DNA of 64,000 nucleotides from Corallococcus sp. AS-1-6 (GTDB taxonomy: Bacteria > Myxococcota > Myxococcia > Myxococcales > Myxococcaceae): contig NZ_JAIQDE010000001.1 of the NCBI RefSeq assembly GCF_020037015.1, positions 372,001 through 436,000 of the forward strand. Reading direction: 5' to 3'. The translations under genes were made by a program, and so were the position numbers. The notes beneath the pieces were generated by a model. That model was given only the letters and a program-made list of their open reading frames with translations. It ran no database searches and was not told where the DNA came from. Below are positions 27,127-34,669 of the stretch, piece after piece. Every line of letters starts with the position of its first letter. Position 1 is the stretch's first letter.

Positions 27127-27843
27127 CTAGCGGAAGAAGTGCCGCTTGATGATGTTGAGGAAGTCCGCGGAGAAGTTGGACATCTCCGTGTCGAAGACCT
27201 TGATGCGGCTGACGAACGAGTTGTACGCGACCACCGCCGGGATGGCCGCGAACAGCCCCGCCGCCGTGGCGAACAGCGCGTTGCCCACCGGCGCGGCCAC
27301 CGTGGCCAGCGTCGCGTTGCCCTGCTCCGCGATGTTGTTGAACGCGCCCAGGATGCCAATCACCGTGCCGAACAGCCCCACGAATGGCGACGCGGCGCCC
27401 ACCGTGCCCAGGAAGGACACGCGGTTCTCCAGCTCCGTGATCTGCGCCGTGGCCGCGCGGTTGAGCGCGCGCTCCACGTTCTCGATGCCGCCCAGCTTGG
27501 CGCTCATCGCGGCCTCGGCGCCGCCGTCCTGGGTCCCCGTCTGCGCCAGCTTGCTCAGCTCCTCGTAGCCCGCGCAGAACACCTTCGACAGCGGCGAGCC
27601 CTCCAGCTTCTGGGCGGACTGGTAGATGGCCTCCAACCGGGACGCCTTCCAGAACGTGTCTAGAAAGGTGAGCGACTGGGCGCGAGCACGCGACAACTGG
27701 GTGGCCTTCATGGCGATGAGGGCCCAGGAGGCGACCGACACGCCCATGAGGAGGAGGAGCACCGCGAGCTCGATGAACGACGCGTCGCGGATGATCTCCA
27801 CGTAGTTCATGGCGCCAAAGGCCAGGGGCAGGTGGGGTATCAT
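27127..27843 (-). CDS. tolQ: TolQ/ExbB-family proton-channel subunit
   Basis: 238 residues from the ATG at 27843 (an ATG at 27810 would give 227). MotA/TolQ/ExbB fold: membrane helix at about residues 24-46, a cytoplasmic loop, then two helices (FLGTVGAASPFVGLFGTVIG and LFATAAGLFAAIPAVVAYN) with the conserved proton-path residues. First gene of the leftward tol unit, which runs on through the aminotransferase, ppx and MFS genes. The upstream start is favoured because a good promoter places transcription about 4 bases before it. Confidence 0.93.
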   Translation of the reverse strand: MIPHLPLAFGAMNYVEIIRDASFIELAVLLLLMGVSVASWALIAMKATQLSRARAQSLTFLDTFWKASRLEAIYQSAQKLEGSPLSKVFCAGYEELSKLAQTGTQDGGAEAAMSAKLGGIENVERALNRAATAQITELENRVSFLGTVGAASPFVGLFGTVIGILGAFNNIAEQGNATLATVAAPVGNALFATAAGLFAAIPAVVAYNSFVSRIKVFDTEMSNFSADFLNIIKRHFFR

Positions 27844-27853
27844 GGGGTCCAGC

Positions 27854-27882
27854 GCGTAACATTCCGTCCTCGGGTGGGTCAA
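27854..27882 (-). promoter_or_regulatory. Promoter of the tol operon
   Basis: On the minus strand TTGACC (27882-27877), a 17-base spacer, then TTACGC (27859-27854). Start of transcription is expected near 27847, about 4 bases before the tolQ ATG. The -35 hexamer and spacing are identical to those of the promoter before the SgmX-like gene. Confidence 0.55.
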
Positions 27883-27988
27883 ACCCGCTTACGACGCCCG
27901 GTTGCTTTGGACGGCACTGAATAATTCCCGGGGTTGGTCGTCTGGAGGGTTGTTCCGGGCCGACGACCTCAACCATCCCGAACCACGG

Positions 27989-29014
27989 ATGCCCATCATG
28001 AACGCGAGAACGCTCGCCGCATTCCTCTGTCTCTCCTCTGGCCTCACCGGCTGCATCGTTGAAAGCAACCACCCGCGCTACCCCGGTGACGTGCGGATGT
28101 CGTGGAGCTTCGACGGCGCCACCTGCGGCCAGATGCGGAACATCGACGGGGTGGACATCTACATCGACGGGGAGATCCTGGAGAATGGCGGCCAGTATCC
28201 CTGCTCGGCGAACGGCTTCGACGGCATCGTCCTGCACGACTTCGCGCCCGGCACGTACTCGTTCAGCGCGGAGGCGGTGGACTACGACGGCGTGGCCGTC
28301 TACTCGTACCGCGGGACCTTCACGGTGGACGGCAACGTGGCCGTGCCCATCAACTTCAACACGGGCCGCACCGGCGCCACCTCCTACGCCTATGTGAACT
28401 GGCTGTTCCCCACGGAGGCGGGCACGTCCTACCCCACCTGCGGCCAGGCCGGCGTGGCCTATGTGGATGCCCGCGTGGATGACGGCCCGTGGGGGCGCTT
28501 CAACTGCAACGAGGGCAGCCAGGGCCGCTACGTGGAGACGCCGGAGCTCGCCCCCGGGCAGCACTACCTGGAGGTCGTCGGCGTCGACGCGTACGAGCGG
28601 CCGCTCTACTACTACGGCGGCGGCTTCACCTCGCAGGCCGGCATCCCGGCGTCCATCACGGCGAACACCTGGGTCATTGGCGGCGCCGCGGTGGGCTGGC
28701 AGCTCTATGAAGGCGCCACGCGGCTGAGCTGCGGGCAGGCCGGCGTGGCGGAGGTGGGCATCAACTTCCAGGACGTGCACACCAACGAGTGGGTCTACGG
28801 CGAGGCGGGCCAGTGGTTCTCCTGCAACGAGTCCCCGGCCATCTTCGAGTTCCTGCGCCCCGGTGAGTACTTCGTGTCGCTGCAGGCGAACGGCACGGGC
28901 GGCCGGCGCTACATCTCGCCCCGGGGTGCGGACATGCTGAGCCTGCGCGTCTACGCCCACGACTTCCCCAGCGCGTCGGAGGCCGCCATCGCTCCGCTCG
29001 ACCGCGTGCAGTAG
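27989..29014 (+). CDS. Triple-repeat lipoprotein, unknown function
   Basis: 341 residues from ATG 27989 (a second ATG at 27998 gives MNARTLAAF). Signal peptide with lipobox LTGC. The mature protein has three related segments of about 100 residues, each opening with a CGQ motif: TCGQMRNIDGVDIYIDG, TCGQAGVAYVDARVDD and SCGQAGVAEVGINF, each followed by a second Cys (PCSANG, NCNEGS, SCNESP) and an aromatic strand ending in a Gly-Thr-Phe or similar turn. The spacing suggests one disulfide per repeat and a beta-sandwich fold. Outer-membrane-anchored, probably surface-facing. Divergent from tolQ. The family is not one I can name. Confidence 0.8.
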   Translation: MPIMNARTLAAFLCLSSGLTGCIVESNHPRYPGDVRMSWSFDGATCGQMRNIDGVDIYIDGEILENGGQYPCSANGFDGIVLHDFAPGTYSFSAEAVDYDGVAVYSYRGTFTVDGNVAVPINFNTGRTGATSYAYVNWLFPTEAGTSYPTCGQAGVAYVDARVDDGPWGRFNCNEGSQGRYVETPELAPGQHYLEVVGVDAYERPLYYYGGGFTSQAGIPASITANTWVIGGAAVGWQLYEGATRLSCGQAGVAEVGINFQDVHTNEWVYGEAGQWFSCNESPAIFEFLRPGEYFVSLQANGTGGRRYISPRGADMLSLRVYAHDFPSASEAAIAPLDRVQ

Positions 29015-29040
29015 TCGCTGGGGCCCACCCGGAACGGGCC

Positions 29041-29084
29041 GCACGAAAGGGTCGGAGGCCTTCCAGGCTTCCGGCCCTTCGTGC
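29041..29084 (+). terminator. Imperfect long hairpin between lipoprotein gene and murI
   Basis: GCACGAAAGGG (29041-29051) pairs with CCCTTCGTGC near 29075-29084, with further pairing inside (CGGAGGCC against GGCTTCCG). It begins 27 bases after the lipoprotein stop; no T-run. Confidence 0.55.
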
Positions 29085-29127
29085 GTTCCAGGGGGCGTTG
29101 GCATCAAACGTGATAGGGACTCACCCC

Positions 29128-29943
29128 ATGCGGCAAGACAGCCACGGTCCCATCGGCGTGTTCGACTCCGGCATCGGAGGCCTCACGGTCCTCAAGGCGC
29201 TCATGGCGCGGCTCCCCCACGAGCGCACGCTGTACCTGGGGGACACGGCGCGCGTGCCCTACGGCACCAAGTCCGGCGAGGTGGTGACGCGCTACTCGCT
29301 GAAGAACGCGGAGTTCCTCCTGGAGCGCGGCATCAAGCTGCTGGTGGTGGCGTGCAACACGGCCTCCGCCGCGGCGCTGCCCGCCCTCCAGGCCGCGCTG
29401 CCGGTGCCGGTGCTGGGCGTGATTGAGCCCGGGGCCCGCACGGCGCTCCAGCGCACCCGGGGCGGCGGGGTGGGCGTCATCGGGACGCCGGGCACCGTGC
29501 GCTCCGGCGCGTACCAGCGCGCGCTGGAGGCGGGAGACCCGAAGGTCTCGGTGAAGGCGAAGGCGTGCCCGCTCTTCGTGCCCCTGGCGGAAGAGGGGTG
29601 GACCCACGGCGACGTGCCGCTGCTGGTGGCCCGCGAGTACCTGGCCGGCTTCGCGCGCGACGGGGTGGACACGCTGGTGCTGGGCTGCACCCACTACCCG
29701 CTGCTCAAGGGCGTCATCGCGGAGGTCGTGGGGCCGCACGTGTCGCTGGTGGACTCGGCGGAGGCCACGGCGGAGGCGGTGGCGCGGCTCCTGGGGGAGA
29801 AGGACCTCCTGGCGCCAGCGTCCGTGGGCGCGCCCGAGCACGCCTTCTTCGTCACCGACGTGCCGGAGCGCTTCGTGGAGGTGGGGGCCCGCTTCCTGGG
29901 GCGCCCCATCCCTTCCGCGGAGCAGGTGGACCTGCGCTTCTAG
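29128..29943 (+). CDS. murI: Glutamate racemase
   Basis: 271 residues. Converts L-glutamate to D-glutamate for peptidoglycan. The two catalytic cysteines are in place: Cys76 in VVACNTASA and Cys187 in LGCTHYP; FDSGIGGLTV (residues 12-21) carries the Asp-Ser pair and LGDTARVPYG is the second signature. ATG at 29128 fits the family N-terminus (GPIGVFDSGIGG); an upstream TTG would add ten unrelated residues. Stands alone between two hairpins or convergent genes; the other wall-precursor gene in the window, ddl, is at 39435. Confidence 0.96.
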   Translation: MRQDSHGPIGVFDSGIGGLTVLKALMARLPHERTLYLGDTARVPYGTKSGEVVTRYSLKNAEFLLERGIKLLVVACNTASAAALPALQAALPVPVLGVIEPGARTALQRTRGGGVGVIGTPGTVRSGAYQRALEAGDPKVSVKAKACPLFVPLAEEGWTHGDVPLLVAREYLAGFARDGVDTLVLGCTHYPLLKGVIAEVVGPHVSLVDSAEATAEAVARLLGEKDLLAPASVGAPEHAFFVTDVPERFVEVGARFLGRPIPSAEQVDLRF

Positions 29944-29970
29944 GCGGCCTGGCCGCCCCTGGCCCGGCCC

Positions 29971-30828
29971 TCAGCGCACGGGGGGCGTGGAGACGCTCGC
30001 CGTGGGCTCCTCCGCGGAGGACTTGAGCAGCTCCTTGGCGGCCTGGAGGACGGGCAGCTCCTGGGCGCCGTCCACGGCGACGAGCGCCTGGGCGGCCTCC
30101 GTGCCGATGTCGTCCTGGCGCGGAAGCTGGCCGGTGGCCCAGGTGATGAGCCGCTCCATCAGCGGGAAGAAGTGGATCACCTTCAGCGGCCGGTTCATCC
30201 AGCCCACGGTGATGCAGTAGTACTGGTTGAAGGGCTTGGTGTGGTGGATGCGGTGGTGGTCCGGCGGCAGGATGAGGTGCACGCGCTGCAGGAAGCCGAT
30301 GATCGCGGGCGGCTCATCCAGGTGCGACCACTTGTGGAACTGGTTGGTCGCCATCACCCAGAAGATCATCGCGCCCAGGAACGCGGCCAGGAACACCCAG
30401 CCCGGGCCGGCGAGCGGGATGGCCACCGCCAGCGCCGCCACCGGCAGCGACACCAGGCAGTTGTTGCCGTTGGTCTCCACGAAGTCGTGGCGGGTGATGG
30501 CCTTCTCGTCCACGTGGTGCTCGCGGAAGGGGCGGATGAACGCCTTGCCCAGGATGGGCATCTCCGTGGAGCCCCACGTGTCGCCCATCCAGTGGACCAC
30601 GCCGGACACGAAGTCCGCGGCCAGGTAGCCCAGCACCACCGCCAGGGTCAGCATCCACGGCCCGGTGTGGTGGGTGCTCCAGAGCTTGTAGACGAGCGCG
30701 CTCTCCAGGCCCACGAACGCGATGATGGAGGCGATCTCCATGGCGCGGATGGCGGGCGAGTAGCCCTGCGCGAGCGCCTGGGCATCCTGCAGGCGGACCT
30801 TGTCCGCGATGGTGTCCGGCTTCTTCAT
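29971..30828 (-). CDS. carF: Plasmanylethanolamine desaturase CarF
   Basis: 285 residues. Membrane protein with about four hydrophobic segments and the His-rich metal-binding motifs of the CarF/TMEM189(PEDS1)/FAD4 family: DFVSGVVHWMGDTWGS, FREHHVDEKAITRHDF followed by ETNGNNC, ATNQFHKWSH, and PPDHHRIHHTKPFNQYYC. In Myxococcus xanthus CarF makes the vinyl-ether bond of plasmalogens and is needed for singlet-oxygen signalling to carotenoid synthesis; human TMEM189 is the same enzyme. M. xanthus CarF is of similar length. It stands alone here, convergent with murI, with no carotenoid genes in the window. All motif histidines appear present. Confidence 0.95.
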   Translation of the reverse strand: MKKPDTIADKVRLQDAQALAQGYSPAIRAMEIASIIAFVGLESALVYKLWSTHHTGPWMLTLAVVLGYLAADFVSGVVHWMGDTWGSTEMPILGKAFIRPFREHHVDEKAITRHDFVETNGNNCLVSLPVAALAVAIPLAGPGWVFLAAFLGAMIFWVMATNQFHKWSHLDEPPAIIGFLQRVHLILPPDHHRIHHTKPFNQYYCITVGWMNRPLKVIHFFPLMERLITWATGQLPRQDDIGTEAAQALVAVDGAQELPVLQAAKELLKSSAEEPTASVSTPPVR

Positions 30829-31096
30829 CGGTGGTGTTCCGGTCCGCGGCAGGGAGGAAGGGACTGACGGCGCGATCGTCAGAGGGGTTTACGTACCCCA
30901 GGGCGTTTCGGCTTTTCAACAGAGGCGCCCATGCCCGCCAGGCTGGTGTCCCCGTGCGGATCCGTACACCGAGCGTCGCGGGAGGTGGCGGACGCACACC
31001 CCGGGAAGCGGGCAGGCACGCGTAAAAGAGGTGCGGGACGCGTGACGCTTACCTTGTGAAGCCTGGACCCCGCTGCTACGGTGCCCGACCTCGGCA
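30829..31096. other. Intergenic region between carF and an unknown gene
   Basis: 268 bases holding the divergent 5' regions of carF and the gene at 31097. Apart from the candidate promoter at 31054-31082 I see no gene, tRNA or riboswitch. A short run CAGAGGGGTTTACGTACCCC near 30880-30900 can form a small hairpin (GGGG/CCCC) in the carF leader. Confidence 0.4.
31054..31082 (+). promoter_or_regulatory. Candidate promoter with very short leader
   Basis: TTGTGA (31054-31059), 17-base spacer, TACGGT (31077-31082). Transcription would start near 31089, 8 bases before the ATG at 31097. Confidence 0.45.
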
Positions 31097-31669
31097 ATGG
31101 CGAAAACCTTCGAAAAAGCCGTCACCGGCTTCAATCACAACATCAAGCACAAGGGGAAGGTCTACCACGTCCAGACCGAGGACTCGGGCGTCAACAACCC
31201 CCACATCATCACCCACCTGTTCGTGGGCGGGAACATCCTCGCGTCCAAGAAGACGTCCTACGCGGACATCCTCAACGCGGAGAACCTGGCGGAGGTCGTG
31301 CGCGAGTTGATGGAGGAGCAGCACAAGGAGATGCTGCGCAACCTCATCAACGGCGTGTACGACAACTACGAGTCCACGGTCCGTTCGTACCAGCCGGGTC
31401 AGCTCGCCACGGACGCGGAGATGGCCGCGCAGCCGAAGCTGCCGCCGCAAGCGCCCGCGCAGCCGCGCCCCCCCACGCCGCCTCCGCCGCCCGCCGCGGC
31501 GACCGGCTCGCAGCTCCCTCCGGAAGTGGCCGCCGCGCGCGCCCTCAAGGAGAAGCCGCGCATCAACGAGGTGGGCGTGGAGACGCTCTTCGGAGAGGAC
31601 CTCATCTCCGAGAAGAGCCTGGACGAGGTCATCCTCAGCTACCTGGCGAGCGAGGGCGAGCCCTCCTAA
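31097..31669 (+). CDS. Conserved myxobacterial-type protein, unknown function
   Basis: 190 residues, no signal peptide or membrane helix. An N-terminal domain (about residues 1-92; FNHNIKHKGKVYHVQTEDSG, IITHLFVGGNILASKKTSY, then a helix ELMEEQHKEMLRNLI) that looks like a small folded alpha/beta unit; a Pro/Ala-rich linker (about 115-145); a C-terminal helix-rich tail (LKEKPRINEVGVETLFGEDL, then SEKSLDEVILSYLASEGE). The tail looks like a binding peptide. The same first-domain pattern occurs, to my recollection, in other deltaproteobacterial proteins, but I cannot give it a function. It lies about 100 bases before ftsE and could be transcribed with the ftsEX operon. Confidence 0.8.
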   Translation: MAKTFEKAVTGFNHNIKHKGKVYHVQTEDSGVNNPHIITHLFVGGNILASKKTSYADILNAENLAEVVRELMEEQHKEMLRNLINGVYDNYESTVRSYQPGQLATDAEMAAQPKLPPQAPAQPRPPTPPPPPAAATGSQLPPEVAAARALKEKPRINEVGVETLFGEDLISEKSLDEVILSYLASEGEPS

Positions 31670-31769
31670 GGCCGCACCCGCGGTGCCACCCCCTGGCCAC
31701 GCCCGGCCCGTTCCTGGGCGGGCTCCGGGGGCGTGGTACGCTGCCCGGAGGGCTCGCGCTTCTCCGGTC

Positions 31770-32462
31770 ATGATCCAGTTCTTCCACGTCTACAAGGCGT
31801 ATCCCGGCGATCCGCCGGTGTTGCAGGACATCAACCTGAACGTGGAGAAGGGCGAGTTCGTCTTCCTCACCGGCCCGTCCGGCGCCGGGAAGACGACGCT
31901 GCTCAAGCTCATCTTCTGCGGGGAGAAGGCCACCAAGGGGCAGATATTGGTGGGCGGCAAGAACATCGCGCGCATCCGCGAGTCGGCGGTGCCGTACCTG
32001 CGGCGCAACATCGGCGTGGTGTTCCAGGACTTCAAGCTCCTGCCCCACCGCAGCGTCGCGGACAACGTGGGCTTCACGCTGGACGTGCTGGGCGTGCCCC
32101 GCCCGGAGGCGCGGGAGAAGGTGCTCCGGATGCTCAAGCGGGTGGGGCTGGAGCACAAGGCGAACTCGCTGCCCCTGCGGCTGTCCGGTGGAGAGCAGCA
32201 GCGCGTGGTCATCGCGCGCGCGCTGGTGAACGACCCCACCATCCTCCTGGCGGACGAGCCCACGGGCAACCTGGACCCGGCGCTCACCGTTGAAATCATG
32301 GACCTGCTCACGGACATCAACATCCGGGGCACCACGGTGATGGTGGCCACGCACGACGCCACGCTCCTGTCGCGCTACCAGAAGCGCACGGTGCGCCTGG
32401 AGCGCGGGCTCATCGTCTCCGACGAGGACGGCGTCAAGGCGGCGCGGCGGATGCTGGTATGA
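31770..32462 (+). CDS. ftsE: Cell division ATP-binding protein FtsE
   Basis: 230 residues, a stand-alone ABC ATPase. Walker A GPSGAGKTTLLK (about residues 36-47), Q-loop VVFQDFKLL, signature LSGGEQQRV, Walker B ILLADEPTGNLD, switch His (ATHD). FtsEX uses ATP hydrolysis to control periplasmic wall hydrolases at the septum. The order ftsE-ftsX-envC-like, with 4-base overlaps, fits that role. Confidence 0.96.
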   Translation: MIQFFHVYKAYPGDPPVLQDINLNVEKGEFVFLTGPSGAGKTTLLKLIFCGEKATKGQILVGGKNIARIRESAVPYLRRNIGVVFQDFKLLPHRSVADNVGFTLDVLGVPRPEAREKVLRMLKRVGLEHKANSLPLRLSGGEQQRVVIARALVNDPTILLADEPTGNLDPALTVEIMDLLTDINIRGTTVMVATHDATLLSRYQKRTVRLERGLIVSDEDGVKAARRMLV

Positions 32463-33361
32463 GCGTGCTGTCGAAGGCGGCCTACTTCTGGCGCTCGGCG
32501 GCCGGGGGGCTGAAGCACTCGCCCTTCGTGCACTTCATCGCCGTGTCCACCATCGCCATCGCGCTGTTCGCGGCGGGGCTGGCGCGGGGCGCGTCGCACG
32601 TGGTGGACAACCTGCTCGCGTCGCTGGGCGGCGAGGTGGAGGTGACGCTCTACCTGGCGCCGCAACTGGGCGAGGACGAGGTGCACGGCGTCCACACGCG
32701 CGTGGTGGAGCTGAGCCACGGCGAGGTGACGGTGGTGCCGCCGGAGGCGGCGCTCAAGCGGCTCAGGAGCGAGCTGGGCGACCTGGGCGAGGCGCTGTCG
32801 GAGCTGCCGGAGAACCCGCTGCCCGCGACGCTGGAGCTGCGCGTGCCGGAGGCTCGCCGCTCCCCCGCGGCGCTGGCGGCGCTGGCGAAGGAGCTGCGCG
32901 CGCTGCCCGGCGTCACCGGCGTGGACTACGGCGAGGCCGCGGTGGAGCGGCTGTCCGCCATCGCCCGCGCGCTGAGCTTCGGGGCGCTGGTGGCGCTGGT
33001 GGTGGTGCTGGGGACGACCATCGTCATCGTCGCGGCCACGCTCCAACTGGCCATCTATTCGCGGCGCGAGGAGATTGAAATCCAGAAGCTGGTGGGCGCC
33101 ACGGACCGCTTCGTGAAGGCGCCGTTCCTCCTGGAGGGGCTGCTGCAGGGGCTGCTGGGCGCGCTGCTGGCGGTGGGCGGGCTGTGGCTCTTCGGGCGGC
33201 TTCTGGGGCCCACGCTGGGCTCGCTCTTCGCGTTCCTCCTGGGGCCGGGCGTGGCCGCGCCGTGGGTGGAGACGCGCACCGCGCTGGAGCTGCTCGCGGC
33301 CGGCTGCGCGCTGGGGCTGGGCGGCAGCTTCGTCGCGGTGGGGCGCTTCCTGCGCGTATGA
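32459..33361 (+). CDS. ftsX: Cell division protein FtsX
   Basis: 300 residues with four membrane helices: one near residues 25-45, then a periplasmic extracellular loop of about 120 residues (the part that binds the hydrolase activator), then three helices from about 175 (ALVALVVVLGTTIVIVAATL) to the end. The cytoplasmic segment EIEIQKLVGATDRFVKAPFL is the FtsX coupling helix typical of the family. Overlaps ftsE by 4 bases (ATGA) and the next gene by 4 bases. Confidence 0.95.
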   Translation: MSVLSKAAYFWRSAAGGLKHSPFVHFIAVSTIAIALFAAGLARGASHVVDNLLASLGGEVEVTLYLAPQLGEDEVHGVHTRVVELSHGEVTVVPPEAALKRLRSELGDLGEALSELPENPLPATLELRVPEARRSPAALAALAKELRALPGVTGVDYGEAAVERLSAIARALSFGALVALVVVLGTTIVIVAATLQLAIYSRREEIEIQKLVGATDRFVKAPFLLEGLLQGLLGALLAVGGLWLFGRLLGPTLGSLFAFLLGPGVAAPWVETRTALELLAAGCALGLGGSFVAVGRFLRV

Positions 33362-34587
33362 GACCGGGCGCGGAGGGCACCGCGGCAGGGCTGTGGTCGC
33401 GTCTCGGGGCGGCGCATCCCTGGCGTCGCGGCGGAGCGCTGTCCTCGCGCATGCGGCGCTTCACGTGGCTCTGGGCGCTGCTGTGCGCGAGCGCCGCGTT
33501 CGCCCAGCATGACGAGGAGTCGGAGCGCGCGGCCATCCGAGAGAAGCTGGCCGCGCAGCGCGCGACGCTGGCCCTGGTGGAGGCGAAGAAGCTCTCCGTG
33601 CTGGAGGGCATGGAGCTGATGGAGGACATGGCCGCCTTCTCCCGCCGCCGCGTGCGCGCGCTGGAGGGCGACCTGAACCTCTTCCGCCGCCGCGTCGCGC
33701 TCGCGGAGCGCGAGGAGGCCGTGCTGCGCGAGGCCCTGCGCGCCCAGTTGCGCCGGCTGTCCCCGCGCCTGCGCACCCTGTACCGGCTCCAGCGCCGCCG
33801 CCCGCTGGAGGTGCTCCTGTCCGCGGACGACTTCGCCGCGCTCATGTGGCGCGCCCGCGCGCTGGAGGCCAGCATGGCGGGCGACCTGGAGCTCCTGCGC
33901 ACCGTGCAGCACGTGGCCACCCTCCAGCGGCAGGCGACGCTGGAGCTGAAGCGGCTGCACACGTCCCTGGCGCAGCGCGTGGCCTTCCTCCAGCAGCAGT
34001 CCAAGCAGGCCCAGGCGCAGCAGGAGGCGCTGGAGGAGGTGGTGGGGAGGCTGGCCGGCGAGGCGGAGCTGGCGAAGCGCGCCGTGCGCGAGCTGGAGGG
34101 CGCGGACGCGGAGCTCGCCCGCATGCTGGCGGACCTGCACGAGGCCCCCGCGACGAGCGGCTTCGGCGCGCTGAAGGGCAAGCTGCCCCGGCCCGTGGCC
34201 GGCATCGTGGAGGTGGGCTTCGGCCGCGTGGTGAACCCGCGCTTCAACACCGTCACCGTGCAGAAGGGCGTGGACATCCGCGCCCCGGCGGGCACCCCCG
34301 TGCACGCGGTGGCGGAAGGGACCGTCGTCTACGCGGGCTGGCTGCGCGGCTACGGCAACCTGCTCATCGTCGACCACGGCGACGACTTCCACACCCTGGT
34401 CGCCCACCTCTCCACCATCGCCGTCGCCGTGGGCGCTCGCGTGGCCCCGGGGGACGTGGTGGGGGAGGTGGGGGACACCGGCTCCCTCAAGGGCGCCTAC
34501 CTGTACTTCGAGGTCCGCCGCGCCGGGCAGGCTGTCGACCCCGCCCCCTGGCTGGCCCCAGCCACCGCGGCTGCCGGGGCGCCGTGA
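33358..34587 (+). CDS. EnvC-like murein hydrolase activator with degenerate LytM domain
   Basis: 409 residues from the ATG that overlaps the ftsX stop; an ATG at 33451 begins exactly at a clean signal peptide (MRRFTWLWALLCASAAFAQ) and may be the true start. After the signal peptide come a long coiled coil (about residues 55-255, rich in Arg/Leu/Glu) and a C-terminal LytM/peptidase M23 fold (about 285-395). Metal ligands are missing: the usual HxGxD is QKGVD and the usual HLHFE is YLYFE, while AHLS is kept. A coiled coil plus a dead LytM domain is the layout of EnvC, which activates amidases rather than cutting the wall itself. FtsX controls EnvC in E. coli, and the gene order here supports the same chain. 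Confidence 0.88.
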   Translation: MRPGAEGTAAGLWSRLGAAHPWRRGGALSSRMRRFTWLWALLCASAAFAQHDEESERAAIREKLAAQRATLALVEAKKLSVLEGMELMEDMAAFSRRRVRALEGDLNLFRRRVALAEREEAVLREALRAQLRRLSPRLRTLYRLQRRRPLEVLLSADDFAALMWRARALEASMAGDLELLRTVQHVATLQRQATLELKRLHTSLAQRVAFLQQQSKQAQAQQEALEEVVGRLAGEAELAKRAVRELEGADAELARMLADLHEAPATSGFGALKGKLPRPVAGIVEVGFGRVVNPRFNTVTVQKGVDIRAPAGTPVHAVAEGTVVYAGWLRGYGNLLIVDHGDDFHTLVAHLSTIAVAVGARVAPGDVVGEVGDTGSLKGAYLYFEVRRAGQAVDPAPWLAPATAAAGAP

Positions 34588-34655
34588 CACTGTCCGCTCT
34601 GATGCGCTGCGTCCAAGGGGCGGGCGCGTTAGAAGTGGGTGGTCATTGGTGGACG

Positions 34656-34662
34656 AAGGAGG
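34656..34662 (+). promoter_or_regulatory. Strong ribosome binding site fixing a GTG start
   Basis: AAGGAGG, 7 bases before the GTG at 34670; decides that start over the upstream TTG at 34646. Confidence 0.75.
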
Positions 34663-34669
34663 CCCTCGC

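Noticed and set aside
33184-33357. An earlier start for the EnvC-like gene inside ftsX
   Set aside because: The added residues are basic, unlike the family, and lie inside the ftsX membrane-helix code; the ATG at the ftsX stop is better.
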